This document shows positions 21,036 through 30,613 of a stretch of 64,000 nt of DNA, one piece after another. A program made the position numbers and the translations under genes. Numbering within the stretch: the first letter of the stretch is position 1; the number at the start of each line of letters is the position of its first letter. Origin of the DNA: Leptospira ryugenii (GTDB lineage: Bacteria; Spirochaetota; Leptospiria; Leptospirales; Leptospiraceae). The notes under the pieces are model-generated. The model was not told the DNA's origin. It saw nothing but the letters and a program-made list of their open reading frames with translations, and did no database searches. The DNA lies in the NCBI RefSeq assembly GCF_003114855.1, contig NZ_BFBB01000003.1, forward strand, positions 375,077-439,076, in the 5' to 3' direction.

Positions 21036-21738
21036 GATTCATATTTCTTCCCTCTTCTTTGGCTCTGTGGCTAAAATAACGAGCCGAACGAAACACTTCC
21101 TCATCATGTCGGAGTATTTTAATTTGCGGGAAGTCTTTCTCCAAGCTCACTGCTATGGCAGTAGCCACGCTCAACAGATACCCTCCACTGCTAGCTTCAA
21201 TGACCTCTTCACCATAATGTGAAAAGTATTGGTATACGTCTTCTTGAACTATATAGTTTTGCTTTCCTATCGAAGGCCCTAAACATATGACCAAATCTTC
21301 TTCTTTATAACCTTTCGAAAGGATTTCGCCTATCAATTGATTGGTGATCTTTAGTTTTGTACCTTTCCAACCGGAATGTATCATTGCAACTAAGGGTTCT
21401 TTTTCATTCCAAAGAAATACAGGCACACAGTCAGCAGTTCTGACAACGAGAAGTTCATCTCTACGGCTCGTCCAAAGGGCATCCCCTTCATAGATTCCTT
21501 CACTGCTTTTTAACCACTTTGAGTCTATCTCGTAAAATTGATTTCCATGAGTCTGTTTCAAAGTATGGATCTTGTTACTATCTACATTCATACTCGAAGA
21601 AACAATTTGTTTTGTGGCATTGAACCAATCCTCGTCACTTTTGGGGATTTTTTGATCCAGACTTTGTAAGTTCCATTCTTCTTTGCCTAAACTGACACAA
21701 TGTACGGTTCCATACTCTACTTTGGATACTATTTTCAT
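21016..21738 (-). CDS. pgeF: Peptidoglycan editing factor PgeF (YfiH/laccase-domain family)
   Basis: 240 residues with the Cu-oxidase_4/DUF152 signatures: LKQTHGNQFYEI, RTADCVPVFLW, MIHSGWKGTKLKI and LGPSIGKQNYIV. The conserved His and Cys residues are the Zn/Cu-binding triad of the family. Members hydrolyse or edit mis-incorporated UDP-MurNAc-L-Ser precursors or act on nucleosides, hence the older name polyphenol oxidase. ATG 21738 follows the GT-C gene by 15 bases, so it is the last gene of that minus-strand operon. Confidence 0.9.
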   Translation of the reverse strand: MKIVSKVEYGTVHCVSLGKEEWNLQSLDQKIPKSDEDWFNATKQIVSSSMNVDSNKIHTLKQTHGNQFYEIDSKWLKSSEGIYEGDALWTSRRDELLVVRTADCVPVFLWNEKEPLVAMIHSGWKGTKLKITNQLIGEILSKGYKEEDLVICLGPSIGKQNYIVQEDVYQYFSHYGEEVIEASSGGYLLSVATAIAVSLEKDFPQIKILRHDEEVFRSARYFSHRAKEEGRNMNLIFWGS

Positions 21739-21753
21739 GTTCTTGCCACCAAT

Positions 21754-23319
21754 TTAAAATTGATGTTCTCTCCCAGGCAATAGACTTTCTCTCTGCATAC
21801 GATCATAGAGACTCGCACAATTCCAAAGTGTTCTTTGGCATAATGAATCAAATAGCTTGGGATCATAGAGATTAACATAAAAACGAAGGATATTCTCCCG
21901 AAATTTATATTCAATTTTTGGCAAATTTGCTTCTGGATATCGGTTGTCCATAACCAAGTGAATTTTTTTCTCTCGAATCGTTTGCAAATCCCCTAAGTTT
22001 TGGTGGCCAACACGTCCTTCTCTCTTTTTAGAACGACTAGCCAGCGCTTTGTCTGTCAAACCGGTTTCCGCTTCCCAAGCATAGCTGGGTTCAAAATAGT
22101 AAACGAAATGCGCCTGGGCTCCAAAAAATGCAACCCTCATCCCAGTCATAGATTGTGAATCATAGCCATCGTCAGATAAAAGACCTTTACCATAAAACAT
22201 CCGTTCCTCTCCGATCTCATGCCAAAATGGTTTTGTCTCAACTATTGGATTTGAATAAATCGCTGAAGAAACCAGAAAAAGAAATAACAAATAGGCTCGC
22301 ATCGAATAGAGAAAGTTTGCAAAGCCTGTTTGATAAGCATGGCCTTGCATGTAAACGGAGATGAACCTTAAATACTCCGTATAACTGATCCAAGACAAAA
22401 TTGGAAATATTGGCATCCAAAATCTCAAAGCCATAAAATCTCCACCAATATATAAAACATACAGAATGTACAAAACTAGACTCACTGCGAAAAAGAATTG
22501 TCTGGAAAATTGGCAAATCCAAAACACTAAGCGAATTAAAGAAAATCCAAAAACCAAAGTGTATAATGGATAGGCTCGAAATAGGTAGAGTAAATACCAA
22601 ACTCCTTGGCTTAGATAAGATTCAGAATGTACTTTTGCATAATATGTATTTGGAAGAAGGGACTGGAAATATAAAATCCGAAAGCTAAACAAAAAAATAA
22701 TGGGAATCAAATAATATAAATCTTTAAATTTCTTTTGGAACAAACGATAACCCATGAATACAGAAAGAAAAAGGATACCATCTGGGCGTAAAAAAGAGGC
22801 AATTACGAAAGCAATGTGGGTTCCATGTGAAAATTTAGGCGAGATCAATTCACTTTCACTGCTAGTTTGTTTCCAAAAACCATACAAGCCAATGCTCACC
22901 GCGAGTGTATATGCCATTGTTTCCAGCCCCGAACTTGCAAAGATCCAACCATGATAGAAAAAGCAAAGATGCAAAACAAAAATTGGTAAAGGAAACTCTC
23001 GTAACAAACGGCTTTCTTGCCTTAAAAAGAATAGCATAAGTGCTAAATAGGATAAGATACCAAGAGAGACAGAGCTGATTGGTAAAGAAAGACCAACAAA
23101 AGAAAATGCGGAAAGAACTAAAGTCCACAGCAGATTTGAAAAGCCCTCTACTCTTTCACCGTAATTAAAAACAAGGCCATTCCCAGAAGAGAGATTTTTG
23201 GCATACACAAAACTGATAAAGGCATCATCGCAGACCCAAGCAAGTTTTACTGCCTCATAGAGTCCGATCGATATACCTATACATCCAAATATAGGAAAAA
23301 TCCATTTTTGAAAGATCAT
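21754..23319 (-). CDS. GT-C-type integral membrane glycosyltransferase (putative)
   Basis: 521 residues with many transmembrane segments in the first 400. A short loop after the first segment carries CDDAFISFVYAKNL followed by GERVEGFSNLLWT. An acidic pair in that first extracytoplasmic loop is the hallmark of GT-C enzymes that use polyprenyl-phosphate sugars. GLETMAYT and RPDGILF are also typical of this group, which includes mycobacterial arabinofuranosyltransferase relatives. The C-terminal soluble part is unassigned. Acceptor and sugar unknown. Start ATG overlaps the stop of the kinase-fold gene (ATGA), so it is co-translated. Confidence 0.72.
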   Translation of the reverse strand: MIFQKWIFPIFGCIGISIGLYEAVKLAWVCDDAFISFVYAKNLSSGNGLVFNYGERVEGFSNLLWTLVLSAFSFVGLSLPISSVSLGILSYLALMLFFLRQESRLLREFPLPIFVLHLCFFYHGWIFASSGLETMAYTLAVSIGLYGFWKQTSSESELISPKFSHGTHIAFVIASFLRPDGILFLSVFMGYRLFQKKFKDLYYLIPIIFLFSFRILYFQSLLPNTYYAKVHSESYLSQGVWYLLYLFRAYPLYTLVFGFSLIRLVFWICQFSRQFFFAVSLVLYILYVLYIGGDFMALRFWMPIFPILSWISYTEYLRFISVYMQGHAYQTGFANFLYSMRAYLLFLFLVSSAIYSNPIVETKPFWHEIGEERMFYGKGLLSDDGYDSQSMTGMRVAFFGAQAHFVYYFEPSYAWEAETGLTDKALASRSKKREGRVGHQNLGDLQTIREKKIHLVMDNRYPEANLPKIEYKFRENILRFYVNLYDPKLFDSLCQRTLWNCASLYDRMQRESLLPGREHQF

Positions 23320-24410
23320 TTGTCTAACTCAAAAGAACGAATGAATTCATTGATAAGGTTTATGTGATCCATTTCTGGAGTTGGATTTTCTTCAGAGGGT
23401 TCGTACAAAAAATCATCAAACAAATGAAAATCAAAGATCTTCAATTCAAAATCAGGAAGCGTAATAATAATGTTCTCCGAATGAACATCAAAAATAAGAC
23501 CTTCTTCATTGGCTAAAAACTTTGTAGCTTCGATGACTCGATTGAAATCGACAGCTATCTTACGTAGTTGGGATTTCGAAACCAAGCCAAATCGATGCGA
23601 ATTAAAATTTAATTTCCAACGAGGAAAAAACTTATCCAAGATTACACCCTGGTTGATTTTTTCATTTTTTACCGTGAACTCCTTCAAGTGTTTTCCAGCC
23701 AATAAAGGTTGTTGGTCACAAGGAGTGAGACTGACTGAGGGAACTTTCCAAGGTGTATTTCTCACTTTGATTCCCATAAAAAATCGAGTCGGAATCACAA
23801 GCTCTTTAAGTAGTGACTTTAGCTTCCAATAATGTAAGCGCTCTAAACCCAATCGCCGAAATTTAAATTCTATTTCATCTTTCTTGCCATCAAACATTGT
23901 TTTAGATTGCAGAAAGTCTTTCAGCGCAATTTCTTCTTTCTTCAAATATCGATTTAGATCTTTCCCTACCTCTTTATATAAACTTCCAAAAAGTGAATCA
24001 GAAGGTAACTTAGATTTTCCTATCTTTACCACTTGGTTCCATGGTAATTTATAAACAAATTTATAAGAACCTCTACCAATATAATCTTGGTTACTAAGAG
24101 GCAAAAAATTATCTAGATATTCTCTATGGTACCGATGCGTGATTCGAAAAACATGAGAAACAGGAAATGCCCATTCATAGAACTTTCGAAAAGGACCCGA
24201 TTGCCGTAAGACTTCATCAACGGGCAAATCCTCCATTGGGATAGGCGGATTTGCATCATCCTTATCTGGGTCAAAGAATAGTTCCTTATCTAGTCCTTTT
24301 TCTAATAAGTCCAAAAACTGAGGTATCTTGCTTTGGGTTGAAGACCATAGAGAGGAAACTTTGTCCCGAATCTGCTGGATTCGAGATGGTTTTTCCTCAG
24401 GACTTTGCAT
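23316..24410 (-). CDS. Protein with kinase-like (APH/LPS-kinase) fold
   Basis: 364 residues, not previously named to my knowledge. A glycine-loop-like GRGSYKFVYK (112-121) precedes VVKIGK (Lys129, candidate ATP-anchoring Lys). A later FDVHSEN (307-313) fits the D-x-H-x-x-N catalytic loop of aminoglycoside and LPS kinases (catalytic Asp308, Asn313), and IFDFH (325-329) fits the metal-binding Asp of DFG. The N-terminal 100 residues are charged and unassigned. Target is unknown; a sugar, lipid or protein is possible. Start ATG follows the stop of the solute-binding lipoprotein directly (TAGATG) with GGGGAAG as ribosome-binding site. It overlaps the GT-C gene. Confidence 0.68.
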   Translation of the reverse strand: MQSPEEKPSRIQQIRDKVSSLWSSTQSKIPQFLDLLEKGLDKELFFDPDKDDANPPIPMEDLPVDEVLRQSGPFRKFYEWAFPVSHVFRITHRYHREYLDNFLPLSNQDYIGRGSYKFVYKLPWNQVVKIGKSKLPSDSLFGSLYKEVGKDLNRYLKKEEIALKDFLQSKTMFDGKKDEIEFKFRRLGLERLHYWKLKSLLKELVIPTRFFMGIKVRNTPWKVPSVSLTPCDQQPLLAGKHLKEFTVKNEKINQGVILDKFFPRWKLNFNSHRFGLVSKSQLRKIAVDFNRVIEATKFLANEEGLIFDVHSENIIITLPDFELKIFDFHLFDDFLYEPSEENPTPEMDHINLINEFIRSFELDK

Positions 24411-26216
24411 CTACTTCCCCCACGGGAGTACTTTCGGATACTCTGATAAAGAAGTCTTTGAATCGAGAGCTTTTTTTAGCGAGGAGTCCATCGCTTCATC
24501 ATACCACCAAAATTCTATAGCCATTCTTTCATCACCATATACACCTAATGGCAACTTGGGTTGACCAAATTTTCTCCAGTATAACAACCGTGTGTTGTTA
24601 AGATGCCAAAGGAGAACATATGGGTATTCCTTATAAACCAGACGATCAATCTCTTTTACAATTTGATTACGCTTTTCTAAATTGAATTCTGTTTTTTGCT
24701 TTTCTATAAGCTGGTCAACGGCAGCAGATTTGAAGCCAGGCAAATTTGGCTGGCCTTCCTCATCGGCGTATTTTGAATGCCACTGTGCCTCTGGGTCTTT
24801 GAAAATTCCAGAGCCCCAGGCTGCCCAAGTCATATCAAAATCATATTTGTCTACTTTTGCGCTCCAAGCAGCCAAGTCCAATGTATCAATATTTGCAGTG
24901 ATCCCTAATTCCTTGGCTCTCTCCAGGAAAACGGTGAAATATTTTTCGGTCTTTTTGTCCCTATCCAAAATGGTAAACGTAAATATCTTCCCATCTTTTT
25001 CCAATTGGCCTTTTGCATTCGGTTTCCAACCTGCCTCTTTCAGCAATGCGCGAGCTTTTTCCACATTGAAGTCTACAACTTTGTTTGGATTTAACGAATT
25101 TCCAAAATAATAGTCCGGGTAATAACTATTGGTTGCCTCATACTCACCATAAGCGAGTTTTTCAATCATTGTCTTTCGATCAACTAAATGTGCAATTGCT
25201 TCCCTTACCCTTCGGTCGGAAAATATTTCTCTACGCATATTCATCGCCCAACCCTGAAAACCGACTGGTTTTAAGTTAAAGATACGTTGTTTGGCGATCC
25301 AATTTTTATCAAATGCTTCTCCAGTTGCTTCTTCTTTCCAGACGTGCGCAGTATACACGGGATATAGATCCATATCTCCTTTTTTGAAAGCCTGTAAAGC
25401 AACGGCTTCCTCGTTAAAAACTTTATAAATCACCTGATCAAAGTTAAACTTTCCTTTATTGAATGGATATGCTCTTTGCCACCAATCCGATCTACGCTCT
25501 AGTTTTATGTAACGAGATTTTTTCCATTCCAAAATCTTATAAGGGCCTGATACAACTGGGAATTCAAAATTTTCTTTATTAAAATCTTTTCCTTCAAAAT
25601 GGTGTTTTGGTAAAATATACAGACTTGATGCCAATTCATTGAAGTTATTCCAATGAACTTCTTTTGCATAAAAAACAAATGTAGAAGCATCTATTTTCTT
25701 GGGTCTTTCAAATCGAGAAAGAAAGATTCGAAAAACAGCAGTTGCATTTTTAGGATTCATGATGGTGTCATAGGTAAAGAGGATGTCATCTGAGGTGACG
25801 GGCTTACCATCTGACCATTTTGCATTTTCATCTAGCGTAAATGTAAACTCTCTTTTATCAGAAGAAATCTTCCATGATTTCGCTAGGTATGGAATCGTTT
25901 CTAATGTAACAGGATCAAAGTCGGTAAGAGGTTCAAAGAGAGATGTAAAGATACGCGCGGTAGTCGTAAACTGGTCCAGATAATAATTTAAGGACTTAGG
26001 AAATTGATGCGAATAAAAGCGAATCCTTCCCCCTTTTTTTGCTTCTGGACTTGCCAATGGGTTTGGCTTTCGCAATGCATCCGGTATTGAATTCGGATTG
26101 CCTGTCCATGCCTCATCGACGACTGGATTTAAGGTATCAAAGTTCGAGTCCGAATCTTGGCAGGAAGAGAGGGAAACAACTGAAAGTAAGAAGATAAAAA
26201 AAAGTAACTTGCGCAT
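24411..26216 (-). CDS. Family 5 extracellular solute-binding lipoprotein (peptide/nickel type)
   Basis: SBP_bac_5 family, 601 residues. A lipoprotein signal (MRKLLFFIFLLSVVSLSSC, lipobox LSSC with Cys19) anchors it in the periplasm or outer membrane. The mature part has SBP-5 landmarks: DPVTLETIPYLAKSWKIS, FTLDENAKWSDGKPVTSDD, VREAIAHLVDR. Usually it delivers oligopeptides to an Opp/Dpp ABC transporter, but no permease or ATPase is encoded nearby, so it works with a remote transporter or in another role. It starts an operon with a kinase-fold protein, GT-C and pgeF. AAGGA six bases before ATG. Confidence 0.9.
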   Translation of the reverse strand: MRKLLFFIFLLSVVSLSSCQDSDSNFDTLNPVVDEAWTGNPNSIPDALRKPNPLASPEAKKGGRIRFYSHQFPKSLNYYLDQFTTTARIFTSLFEPLTDFDPVTLETIPYLAKSWKISSDKREFTFTLDENAKWSDGKPVTSDDILFTYDTIMNPKNATAVFRIFLSRFERPKKIDASTFVFYAKEVHWNNFNELASSLYILPKHHFEGKDFNKENFEFPVVSGPYKILEWKKSRYIKLERRSDWWQRAYPFNKGKFNFDQVIYKVFNEEAVALQAFKKGDMDLYPVYTAHVWKEEATGEAFDKNWIAKQRIFNLKPVGFQGWAMNMRREIFSDRRVREAIAHLVDRKTMIEKLAYGEYEATNSYYPDYYFGNSLNPNKVVDFNVEKARALLKEAGWKPNAKGQLEKDGKIFTFTILDRDKKTEKYFTVFLERAKELGITANIDTLDLAAWSAKVDKYDFDMTWAAWGSGIFKDPEAQWHSKYADEEGQPNLPGFKSAAVDQLIEKQKTEFNLEKRNQIVKEIDRLVYKEYPYVLLWHLNNTRLLYWRKFGQPKLPLGVYGDERMAIEFWWYDEAMDSSLKKALDSKTSLSEYPKVLPWGK

Positions 26217-26247
26217 TTAAATTCCTTTGCTAGAGTCTTCCGACAAA

Positions 26248-27639
26248 ATGAAAGATCCCTTCCATCAAACTCTTTTATACGAGATCAACTCAAGGATTTT
26301 TTGCTTAGAAAATTCCTGCCGCCTCAGCACAATACCAGAGATATTTTGGGAATCGGAAGAGGTAAAGGCAGCCAATGAGATTTGGTGGATGGGCATTTGG
26401 GAACAGAGCCCTGCCTCCCACAATATCGCGGCAAAGCACCCCGATCTCCAAGAAGAATTCAAAAAGAGTAAAGAGCATCTTTCGGAAAAAGACATTTTGG
26501 CCTCACCCTATGCGATATATGAATATAAACCCAATCCTCTTCTCACCTCAGAACAGGAGCTAGGAGAACTTAGAGAGATAATGAAAAGAAGAGGTAAATC
26601 TCTCATCCTCGACTTTGTACCCAACCATATGTCTGTTGATACCAGTTATCTTACCAATAAACCGCATCTTTTTTTACAAACTGAAATCGCAAACCAAAAC
26701 TCCTTCATTTTCCAAGGAACTCGGTATGCACATGGTAGAGATCCTTACTTCGATGCTTGGACGGACACGATCCAATGGGATTTTTCCAATGAAGAAACTC
26801 TTTCCTTTCACATTGATATTCTTCTCTACATTGCTCAATTTGCTGATGGTGTTCGGTGTGATATGGCTATGCTTCCGCTTGAGGATGTTTTTGCATCTAC
26901 TCATGGCAAACGCGCTCTTCCTTATTGGGGTCCACTCATAAAAACTATAAAATCAAAATACCCAAATTTTAAATTTTATGCAGAGGCATATTGGAACCGC
27001 GAATACGAATTACAATCATTAGGCTTTGATGCAACATATGATAAAACTCTCTATGATCGATTTGTGAATGGCGATGCCTTCGCCATCAAAGCTCACCTTA
27101 CTGCCGATCAAAACTACCAAAACAAATCCATTCGATTCCTGGAAAATCATGATGAGGACCGAGCGATGAAGGTTTTCCAAGACCAGTCATTATTTTACTT
27201 TTCACTTTTGTGTTTCTTGCCAGGAATAATTTTATACTACCAAGACCAAGTGAACGGATTTGAAAAAAAACTTCCTGTTCAACTCGGAAATAGAGATTTA
27301 GAAGAAACCAAAAAACCAATCAGGTCTTTTTATGATCGAATATTCTCAAATATGCAGAACAGAAAGCACCCTCATCGGGAAATTCCAGAATACTATCTGT
27401 ATACGGACGGAGAAATTCTGCCCTATCTCTTGACCTGCGAACCGAATAGAAAGGAGCTCATCATTTTAAATTTGATGCAGTACCCGATGTCCGGCCGGAT
27501 TTTTTTAACAGGTGAAAACTTTCCTAAGGCGGAACTAAAGGATTTGATCAGTGGTTCTTCCTTTCCTCGACCTACTTCCGAAAAAGAGGGACTGTACTTT
27601 TATTTAGAAGCAAAAGAAGCACAATGGTTCATTTTTTAA
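26248..27639 (+). CDS. GH13 alpha-amylase-family glycosidase or transferase
   Basis: About 463 residues with the GH13 (beta/alpha)8 landmarks in order: LILDFVPNHMS (region I), DGVRCDMA with the nucleophile Asp (region II), FYAEAYW with the acid/base Glu (region III) and FLENHDEDRA with the transition-state Asp (region IV). The catalytic triad is intact. The cytoplasmic, signal-less protein could be an amylase, maltosyltransferase or trehalose-related enzyme; substrate is unclear. ATG 26248 is preferred to TTG 26227. It is divergent from the solute-binding lipoprotein with only 31 bases between starts. Its 3' end overlaps rsh by 11 bases. Confidence 0.8.
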   Translation: MKDPFHQTLLYEINSRIFCLENSCRLSTIPEIFWESEEVKAANEIWWMGIWEQSPASHNIAAKHPDLQEEFKKSKEHLSEKDILASPYAIYEYKPNPLLTSEQELGELREIMKRRGKSLILDFVPNHMSVDTSYLTNKPHLFLQTEIANQNSFIFQGTRYAHGRDPYFDAWTDTIQWDFSNEETLSFHIDILLYIAQFADGVRCDMAMLPLEDVFASTHGKRALPYWGPLIKTIKSKYPNFKFYAEAYWNREYELQSLGFDATYDKTLYDRFVNGDAFAIKAHLTADQNYQNKSIRFLENHDEDRAMKVFQDQSLFYFSLLCFLPGIILYYQDQVNGFEKKLPVQLGNRDLEETKKPIRSFYDRIFSNMQNRKHPHREIPEYYLYTDGEILPYLLTCEPNRKELIILNLMQYPMSGRIFLTGENFPKAELKDLISGSSFPRPTSEKEGLYFYLEAKEAQWFIF

Positions 27640-29680
27640 CCCTTTCTGCAAAAATGACACCATTGATGAATCGTAAATTTTCTAAAATTTCCTTCAGTTG
27701 ATCAAGATGTTCGACTTCTAACATAAATTTTGCGGTAAGGGTTCCATTCGAGTGCGAACTTGCACCTGCTTCTAAAATGTTGGTTTCAGTGGACGAAATG
27801 CACTCAACCATGGAAAGATAGATCCCTTGCACATCCCGAGCGCGGACTTCAATTTGTACGGGTATCGGTTCACCAGGACCTTCCCACCGTACAGGTATGG
27901 TTTTCATCCATTCCACTTGTTTATTTGCGGTTTCGCAGTCTTTTTTGTGTACGCTGACACCACGACCTCTTGTAATAAAACCAATGATCTCATCACCAGG
28001 AATCGGAGTACAACAAGAGGCAATGCGAACGGGCACATCTGTCCAACCAGCGACCGAAATACCATATTCTTTTGAATCTTTTTTTGCCGTATTACTCTTG
28101 TAAGGCTTTTTTACCTTTGCCCTTTTGATCTCTTTGATGGCATTCTCATCAATTACAGATTGAGGATCTGAAACGGTAACCATTGTATCTTTTTGAGATT
28201 CTTCTTGGAGCTTTCGAAAATATTGTCTAAGCTTTTGCCTGGCCGAAGCAGTTTTGACAATACGTATCCAAATCGGAGAAGGTTTTGTATTTTTATCTGT
28301 CACAATCTCAACTTGGTCACCCGATTTTAACTCTGTCCTTAAAGTTACCATCCGACCATTGACTTTTCCACCCTTAGCATGTAGACCGACATCTGTATGG
28401 ATACGAAAGGCATAGTCTAATACCGTTGCACCTTTCTGCATTTCCATAATCTCTCCTTTCGGAGTAAAAACAAATACCTCATCTTCGTGTAGATCGTATT
28501 GCAGCTCTTCTAAAAACTCTTTGGAATCTAAATTTGGATCCTGCCATGATTTCAATACTTCTAACCATTTGAGTTTGAATGCGTTTTCGATTCCATTTTG
28601 TAGAGAGATATTTGTTTTGGATAAGGTTGTGGATTCTTTATATGCCCAATGTGCAGCGATCCCATTCTCTGCAATGGCATTCATTTCTTTCGTGCGAATT
28701 TGAACCTCCATTGGCTTTCCATCTGGGCCGAAGACTGTTGTATGGAGTGATTGATATAAATTGGTCTTTGGCGTCGCTATATAGTCTTTAAAACGTCCGG
28801 GTATGGGAGTCCAAAGTGTATGGACAATACCTAGGACGCCATAACAGTCCTTAATTTCATTTGTAATGATACGTACTGCTCTTAAATCGAAAATTTCCGA
28901 AAAGGATTTTTCTTTTGTTACCATCTTGCGATAAATAGAGTAAAAATGTTTTGCCCTACCTTCAATCTTTGCATCAATATTAATTTCAGCTAATCTCTGT
29001 TTTAAGATGATTTTTATCTTTTCTATATATTCATCTCTTTCAGATTTTTTGGCAGAGACTCTCTTTTTGATTTCTTGGTATTCTTCTGGGTGTAGAGACT
29101 GGAATGCTAAATCTTCTAACTCGAACTTTACCTTATATACTCCTAACCTACCAGCAATGGGTGCATATAAAGATAAGACTTCTTTCGCAATCCTTCTTTG
29201 TTTTTCTACAGGTTGAAACTTGAGAGTTCGGACATTGTGTGTTTTATCTGCTAATTTTATGAGCATCACACGGACGTCTTTTATTGTAGCTAACAACATC
29301 TTTCGGATATTTTCAGCTGCCTCTGACTCTTTTGATTGGGATTTAATTTCAGAAATTTTTGTTACACCTTCTACAAGGGCAGCAATGTCATCTCCAAATT
29401 CCTTAGCCATATCATCTTTGCTGTAATTGGTGTCTTCTACAACATCGTGAAGAAGACCTGCCGCAATTGCACGTTCATCCAAACCAAGATCATCTAATAC
29501 AGATGCTACATTCATTGGATGGATGATATATGGCTCACCAGATAATCGCTTTTGGCCATCATGCATCCTATAGGCGACGTCATAGGCTTTTTTGACTAAA
29601 TTTACTTTTTCCGAGCCTAGTCTCTTTTCGATTGCTTGGAATAATTCTTCCTCAGATTGAATGTCTTGGTAGAGACCCAT
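27629..29680 (-). CDS. rsh: Bifunctional (p)ppGpp synthetase/hydrolase, RelA/SpoT family
   Basis: A full-length Rsh protein (683 residues): N-terminal HD hydrolase with the HDxxED motif (HDVVED, about residue 80), synthetase domain with DLRAVRI and LYQSLHT, a TGS domain (VFVFTPKGEIMEM) and a C-terminal ACT domain. Both catalytic domains look intact, so it likely makes and degrades the alarmone as the main stringent-response enzyme. Start ATG 29680 overlaps the nadC stop (TGATG); GGAG lies eight bases before. The 3' end overlaps the convergent GH13 gene. Confidence 0.97.
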   Translation of the reverse strand: MGLYQDIQSEEELFQAIEKRLGSEKVNLVKKAYDVAYRMHDGQKRLSGEPYIIHPMNVASVLDDLGLDERAIAAGLLHDVVEDTNYSKDDMAKEFGDDIAALVEGVTKISEIKSQSKESEAAENIRKMLLATIKDVRVMLIKLADKTHNVRTLKFQPVEKQRRIAKEVLSLYAPIAGRLGVYKVKFELEDLAFQSLHPEEYQEIKKRVSAKKSERDEYIEKIKIILKQRLAEINIDAKIEGRAKHFYSIYRKMVTKEKSFSEIFDLRAVRIITNEIKDCYGVLGIVHTLWTPIPGRFKDYIATPKTNLYQSLHTTVFGPDGKPMEVQIRTKEMNAIAENGIAAHWAYKESTTLSKTNISLQNGIENAFKLKWLEVLKSWQDPNLDSKEFLEELQYDLHEDEVFVFTPKGEIMEMQKGATVLDYAFRIHTDVGLHAKGGKVNGRMVTLRTELKSGDQVEIVTDKNTKPSPIWIRIVKTASARQKLRQYFRKLQEESQKDTMVTVSDPQSVIDENAIKEIKRAKVKKPYKSNTAKKDSKEYGISVAGWTDVPVRIASCCTPIPGDEIIGFITRGRGVSVHKKDCETANKQVEWMKTIPVRWEGPGEPIPVQIEVRARDVQGIYLSMVECISSTETNILEAGASSHSNGTLTAKFMLEVEHLDQLKEILENLRFINGVIFAERVKK

Positions 29681-30543
29681 CAATGAATCTCCAAACTGAT
29701 ATCTAAAAATTTTACAGTATGGGTGAGATAACCCATACTAACACCGATTTGGTTGAGGCTCGAAAGTTCTTGGAGTTTTTCTGGAGTAATTCCTCCAGAA
29801 CATTCAATGAAAATACTTGGTTTTTGCTTTCGAATTGTCTCTACCGCAACTTTCGTATCTTCTATTGAGAAATTATCCAGTAAGATAATATCCGGGTCCG
29901 CTTCTAATGCATCTTTGAGTTGAGCTAGGCCATCGATTTCCAATTCAATTTTTTTGTCGGGGTATTTCTCACGCACAAGCCGAACAGCCTCTCCAATGGA
30001 ACCTGCCTTCGCAATATGATTATCTTTTAGCATTGCCATATCAGATAAATTCAATCGATGGTTCCAAGCACCGCCGGTATAAACTGCATACTTTGCTAAT
30101 TTACGGTAGGCAGGTAAAGTTTTTCGGGTATCAAGGATGATTAGATTAGGGTATTGTTTTACCACCTTATGCGCATTTGTGGCAATTCCTGAAAGGTATT
30201 GAATGAAATTGAGTAAGGTTCTCTCCATTTTAAGGATAAGTTGAAGAGATCCGGATAATTTTCCGATCTCCATTCCAGGGCTGAGGATGGCTCCATCCTC
30301 TTTCCATGCTTCGTAGGAAACTTGTCCCCCAGCTTTCTTTAGCAAAGCAAGGATCACCTGCGTTCCACACAACACGCCACTGTCCTTTGCAAGGAGAGTT
30401 GCTTCCGCTGTCTCTCCCTGGTGGAACAAACTTTCTGTCGTGATGTCACCTTCCGGCATATCTTCCGCCCAAGCCAAATCGACAAGAGGAAGAAAGTCCT
30501 CTACAACGAGACTCTTGACTGCTTGTGTATACCCTCTTTCCAT
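29680..30543 (-). CDS. nadC: Nicotinate-nucleotide pyrophosphorylase (carboxylating)
   Basis: Quinolinate phosphoribosyltransferase of NAD de novo synthesis. Typical segments are DMPEGDITTESLF near the N terminus, LLNFIQYLSGIATNAHKV, DTRKTLPAYRKLAKYAV with the phosphate/quinolinate-binding Arg and Lys, LKDNHI, and IELEIDGLAQL. 287 residues is normal. ATG 30543 has GAGG eight bases upstream. It is followed by rsh with a one-base overlap; upstream a strong terminator separates it from the lruA gene. Confidence 0.96.
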   Translation of the reverse strand: MERGYTQAVKSLVVEDFLPLVDLAWAEDMPEGDITTESLFHQGETAEATLLAKDSGVLCGTQVILALLKKAGGQVSYEAWKEDGAILSPGMEIGKLSGSLQLILKMERTLLNFIQYLSGIATNAHKVVKQYPNLIILDTRKTLPAYRKLAKYAVYTGGAWNHRLNLSDMAMLKDNHIAKAGSIGEAVRLVREKYPDKKIELEIDGLAQLKDALEADPDIILLDNFSIEDTKVAVETIRKQKPSIFIECSGGITPEKLQELSSLNQIGVSMGYLTHTVKFLDISLEIH

Positions 30544-30560
30544 ATCAACATCCTCTAGGC

Positions 30561-30589
30561 AAAAAAAAAGCCGCCCCTAGGGACAGCTT
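30561..30589 (-). terminator. Intrinsic terminator of lruA-like gene
   Basis: On the minus strand AAGCTGTCCC (30580-30589) pairs with GGGGCGGCTT (30568-30577), with two G-T pairs and a tight turn, followed by seven T residues. It lies 25 bases after the lipoprotein stop and just before the nadC leader. Confidence 0.92.
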
Positions 30590-30613
30590 CTTCCTTTGAT
30601 TCAAAAAAGGAAT

